Part shown: piece by piece, positions 6,770-7,484 of the stretch
Numbering within the stretch: the stretch's first letter is position 1
Layout of the letters: every line of letters begins with the position of its first letter
Origin: Archaeoglobaceae archaeon
Lineage (GTDB): Archaea > Halobacteriota > Archaeoglobi > Archaeoglobales > JdFR-42
Length of the DNA stretch: 7,484 bases
NCBI GenBank assembly: GCA_015523685.1
Contig: WAJW01000007.1
Span: 1 to 7,484, forward strand
Reading direction: 5' to 3'
Program-made: the position numbers and the translations under genes
Notes under the pieces: model-generated
Seen by the model: the letters and a program-made list of their open reading frames with translations, nothing else
Told to the model about the DNA's origin: nothing
Database searches by the model: none

Positions 6770-7267
6770 CTGTATCGAATTCTCTATTTTATGTTCCTGA
6801 TTCTCCTCACTCTCTCTCCGGTATACGCCCTGACAGTTCAGGACGTGGAGAAAGATGTCATATGCTCTTGTGGATGCGGAAAAATTCTTGAAAACTGTGA
6901 CTGTGGTTCTGCACAAACCATTAGGGAGGAAATCGGTCAGATGATCTCTATGGGATATTCGAAAGACAGAATAATCAGAGAGCTTCAGAACATGTACGGG
7001 AAGGAGATACTTGCAAATCCACCCAAAGAAGGCTTTTTTCTTTCCCTCTGGATGTACCCCGTTGCCGGCGTTGGTGCTGGTCTTGTGGTGATATATGCTC
7101 TGAGCAAAAGAAGAGATACGAAATGGTTTATCGATCCGGATGAAGTGCTGAACATGGGTGAAGAAGATCTTGATCTGGAAAAAGGTGAGGATGATTTTGA
7201 GGAAAGTCCCGAGGAAAAATACGAGAGAATGCTCAGAGAAGAGATGAGAAAGAGACTCAAAAAATAG
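6770..7267 (+). CDS. ccmH: CcmH-like thiol protein 2 (five-Cys motif, acidic tail)
   Basis: Second CcmH-type extracytoplasmic thiol protein. Counting from the in-frame ATG 6791 (158 residues), the cysteines are C25, C27, C29, C36 and C38 (CSCGCGKILENCDC). This is the same spacing as in the first copy at 2892-3419. The CcmH helical region continues to YGKEILANPP (69-78), a membrane helix lies at about 84-105, and the cytoplasmic tail is very acidic (15 Asp/Glu in 115-142) before a mixed-charge end. Start: ATG 6791 leaves a signal peptide of only 13 residues with no positive charge. CTG 6770, directly after the ccmF stop and six bases from GGAGGTG, gives an N-terminus MYRILYFMFLILLTLSPVYA, a proper signal sequence with Arg. 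I prefer 6770; 6791 is the conservative alternative. Last gene of the operon. Confidence 0.85.
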   Translation: MYRILYFMFLILLTLSPVYALTVQDVEKDVICSCGCGKILENCDCGSAQTIREEIGQMISMGYSKDRIIRELQNMYGKEILANPPKEGFFLSLWMYPVAGVGAGLVVIYALSKRRDTKWFIDPDEVLNMGEEDLDLEKGEDDFEESPEEKYERMLREEMRKRLKK

Positions 7268-7270
7268 TAT

Positions 7271-7293
7271 TGACCCTCATTCACATATGGTCA
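7271..7293 (+). repeat. Inverted repeat TGACC-N13-GGTCA
   Basis: TGACC (7271-7275) and GGTCA (7289-7293) form a 5-base inverted repeat just after the last ccm stop and three bases before a T-rich TATA element. It could be a weak stem ending the operon or half-sites for a regulator of the downstream promoter. A 5-base match can arise by chance. Confidence 0.3.
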
Positions 7294-7295
7294 GA

Positions 7296-7305
7296 TTTTA
7301 TATAG
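7296..7305 (+). promoter_or_regulatory. Archaeal TATA promoter downstream of the ccm operon
   Basis: TTTTATATAG is a good archaeal TATA box. Start sites about 25 bases downstream would fall near 7325-7330, next to GGTGAG (7327-7332) and ATG 7335. It implies a separate transcript reading toward the window edge, but no substantial gene is seen there. Confidence 0.45.
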
Positions 7306-7306
7306 C

Positions 7307-7316
7307 TCCGGCCGGA
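7307..7316 (+). repeat. 10-base perfect palindrome next to TATA box
   Basis: TCCGGCCGGA is a perfect, GC-rich palindrome in an otherwise AT-rich tail. It lies between the TATA box and the expected transcription start. A protein bound there would block initiation, so it is a candidate operator. Chance occurrence cannot be excluded. Confidence 0.35.
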
Positions 7317-7334
7317 CCTGATAATGGGTGAGAA

Positions 7335-7415
7335 ATGACCATAACCCTCATATATCACGCATATTCAGCCACCATTGCATATCTCCTGTGGATTGAAAGC
7401 TTTAAAAATGTCTGA
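7335..7415 (+). CDS. Possible 26-residue hydrophobic peptide
   Basis: An ATG preceded by GGTGAG (7327-7332) and a TATA box at a fitting distance opens a frame encoding MTITLIYHAYSATIAYLLWI plus ESFKNV, then TGA at 7413. The peptide is one short aromatic membrane-like segment. CcmD, a small single-helix Ccm protein, is of similar character but usually longer, and no conserved motif links them. It may equally be a chance frame or the remnant of a broken gene. I do not recognise it. Confidence 0.2.
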   Translation: MTITLIYHAYSATIAYLLWIESFKNV

Positions 7416-7484
7416 CTGTGTCTTTAAAAGATCATAATGGTTTAGATGTACCAGATATGGCTATGCTTGGTTTTTATGGATTAA
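7416..7484. other. Non-coding tail to the window edge
   Basis: AT-rich, with stops in all forward frames. Two TATA-like stretches are visible: CTTTAAAAA at 7400-7408, which lies inside the mini-ORF just upstream, and TCTTTAAAAG at 7421-7430 within this tail. A 12-codon frame at 7446-7484 ends exactly at the edge. No gene or RNA could be supported. A gene may begin just outside the window. Confidence 0.4.

Noticed and set aside
2892..7267. Duplication of ccmH as a recent tandem or assembly duplication
   Set aside because: The two copies share the cysteine motif and fold but are otherwise very different in sequence, tails and start signals. They are old paralogues, not an assembly error.
1..7484. 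CRISPR array, tRNA or rRNA genes
   Set aside because: No regularly spaced repeats, tRNA-like folds with CCA-type ends, or conserved rRNA segments were seen on either strand by eye.

Overview
The window reads as archaeal DNA. Arginine is mostly AGA/AGG, genes are packed with ATGA/TAATG overlaps, a TATA box sits about 30 bases ahead of the main operon, exported domains are rich in N-glycosylation sequons, and the first gene is an archaeal TadC/FlaJ-type membrane protein. Together with a cytochrome c maturation (Ccm, System I) operon whose CcmE has the CxxxY motif, this suggests a cytochrome-rich euryarchaeote such as an Archaeoglobi member or an ANME/Syntrophoarchaeia-type lineage. That placement is inference, not proof. 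Bases 1-17 match the end of the Nextera/Tn5 mosaic-end adapter, so the left edge is a library artefact and the first gene is cut by the contig end.

Layout, all on the + strand. (1) 20-1657: 5'-truncated type II secretion F-domain (TadC/FlaJ-like) membrane protein; its ATPase partner presumably lies off the contig. (2) 1686-2513: two CBS domains joined to a ParB/sulfiredoxin-fold domain with a DGHHR motif like that of SerK-type serine kinases. (3) 2510-2797: hisE, overlapping the previous gene by 4 bases. (4) 2798-2891: intergenic, with a weak terminator and a clear archaeal promoter. (5) 2892-7267: five tightly coupled genes: ccmH-like 1, a 357-residue membrane protein with a CcmI-like C-terminal motif, ccmE (CxxxY), ccmF, and ccmH-like 2. 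(6) 7268-7484: a tail with a second TATA box, two small inverted repeats and only mini-ORFs.

The five-gene operon is the main item of interest. CcmE carries heme outside the membrane, CcmF is the membrane heme-handling and ligation protein, and the two CcmH-like proteins would keep apocytochrome CxxCH thiols reduced. Both CcmH-like proteins share an identically spaced five-cysteine motif (CxCxC-x6-CxC) instead of the classical CxxC. Their cytoplasmic tails carry opposite charge, one strongly basic and one strongly acidic, which suggests they may work as a pair. The protein between ccmH1 and ccmE is a candidate CcmI analogue with reversed topology. CcmA, CcmB and CcmC are not in the window and must be encoded elsewhere if the pathway is complete.
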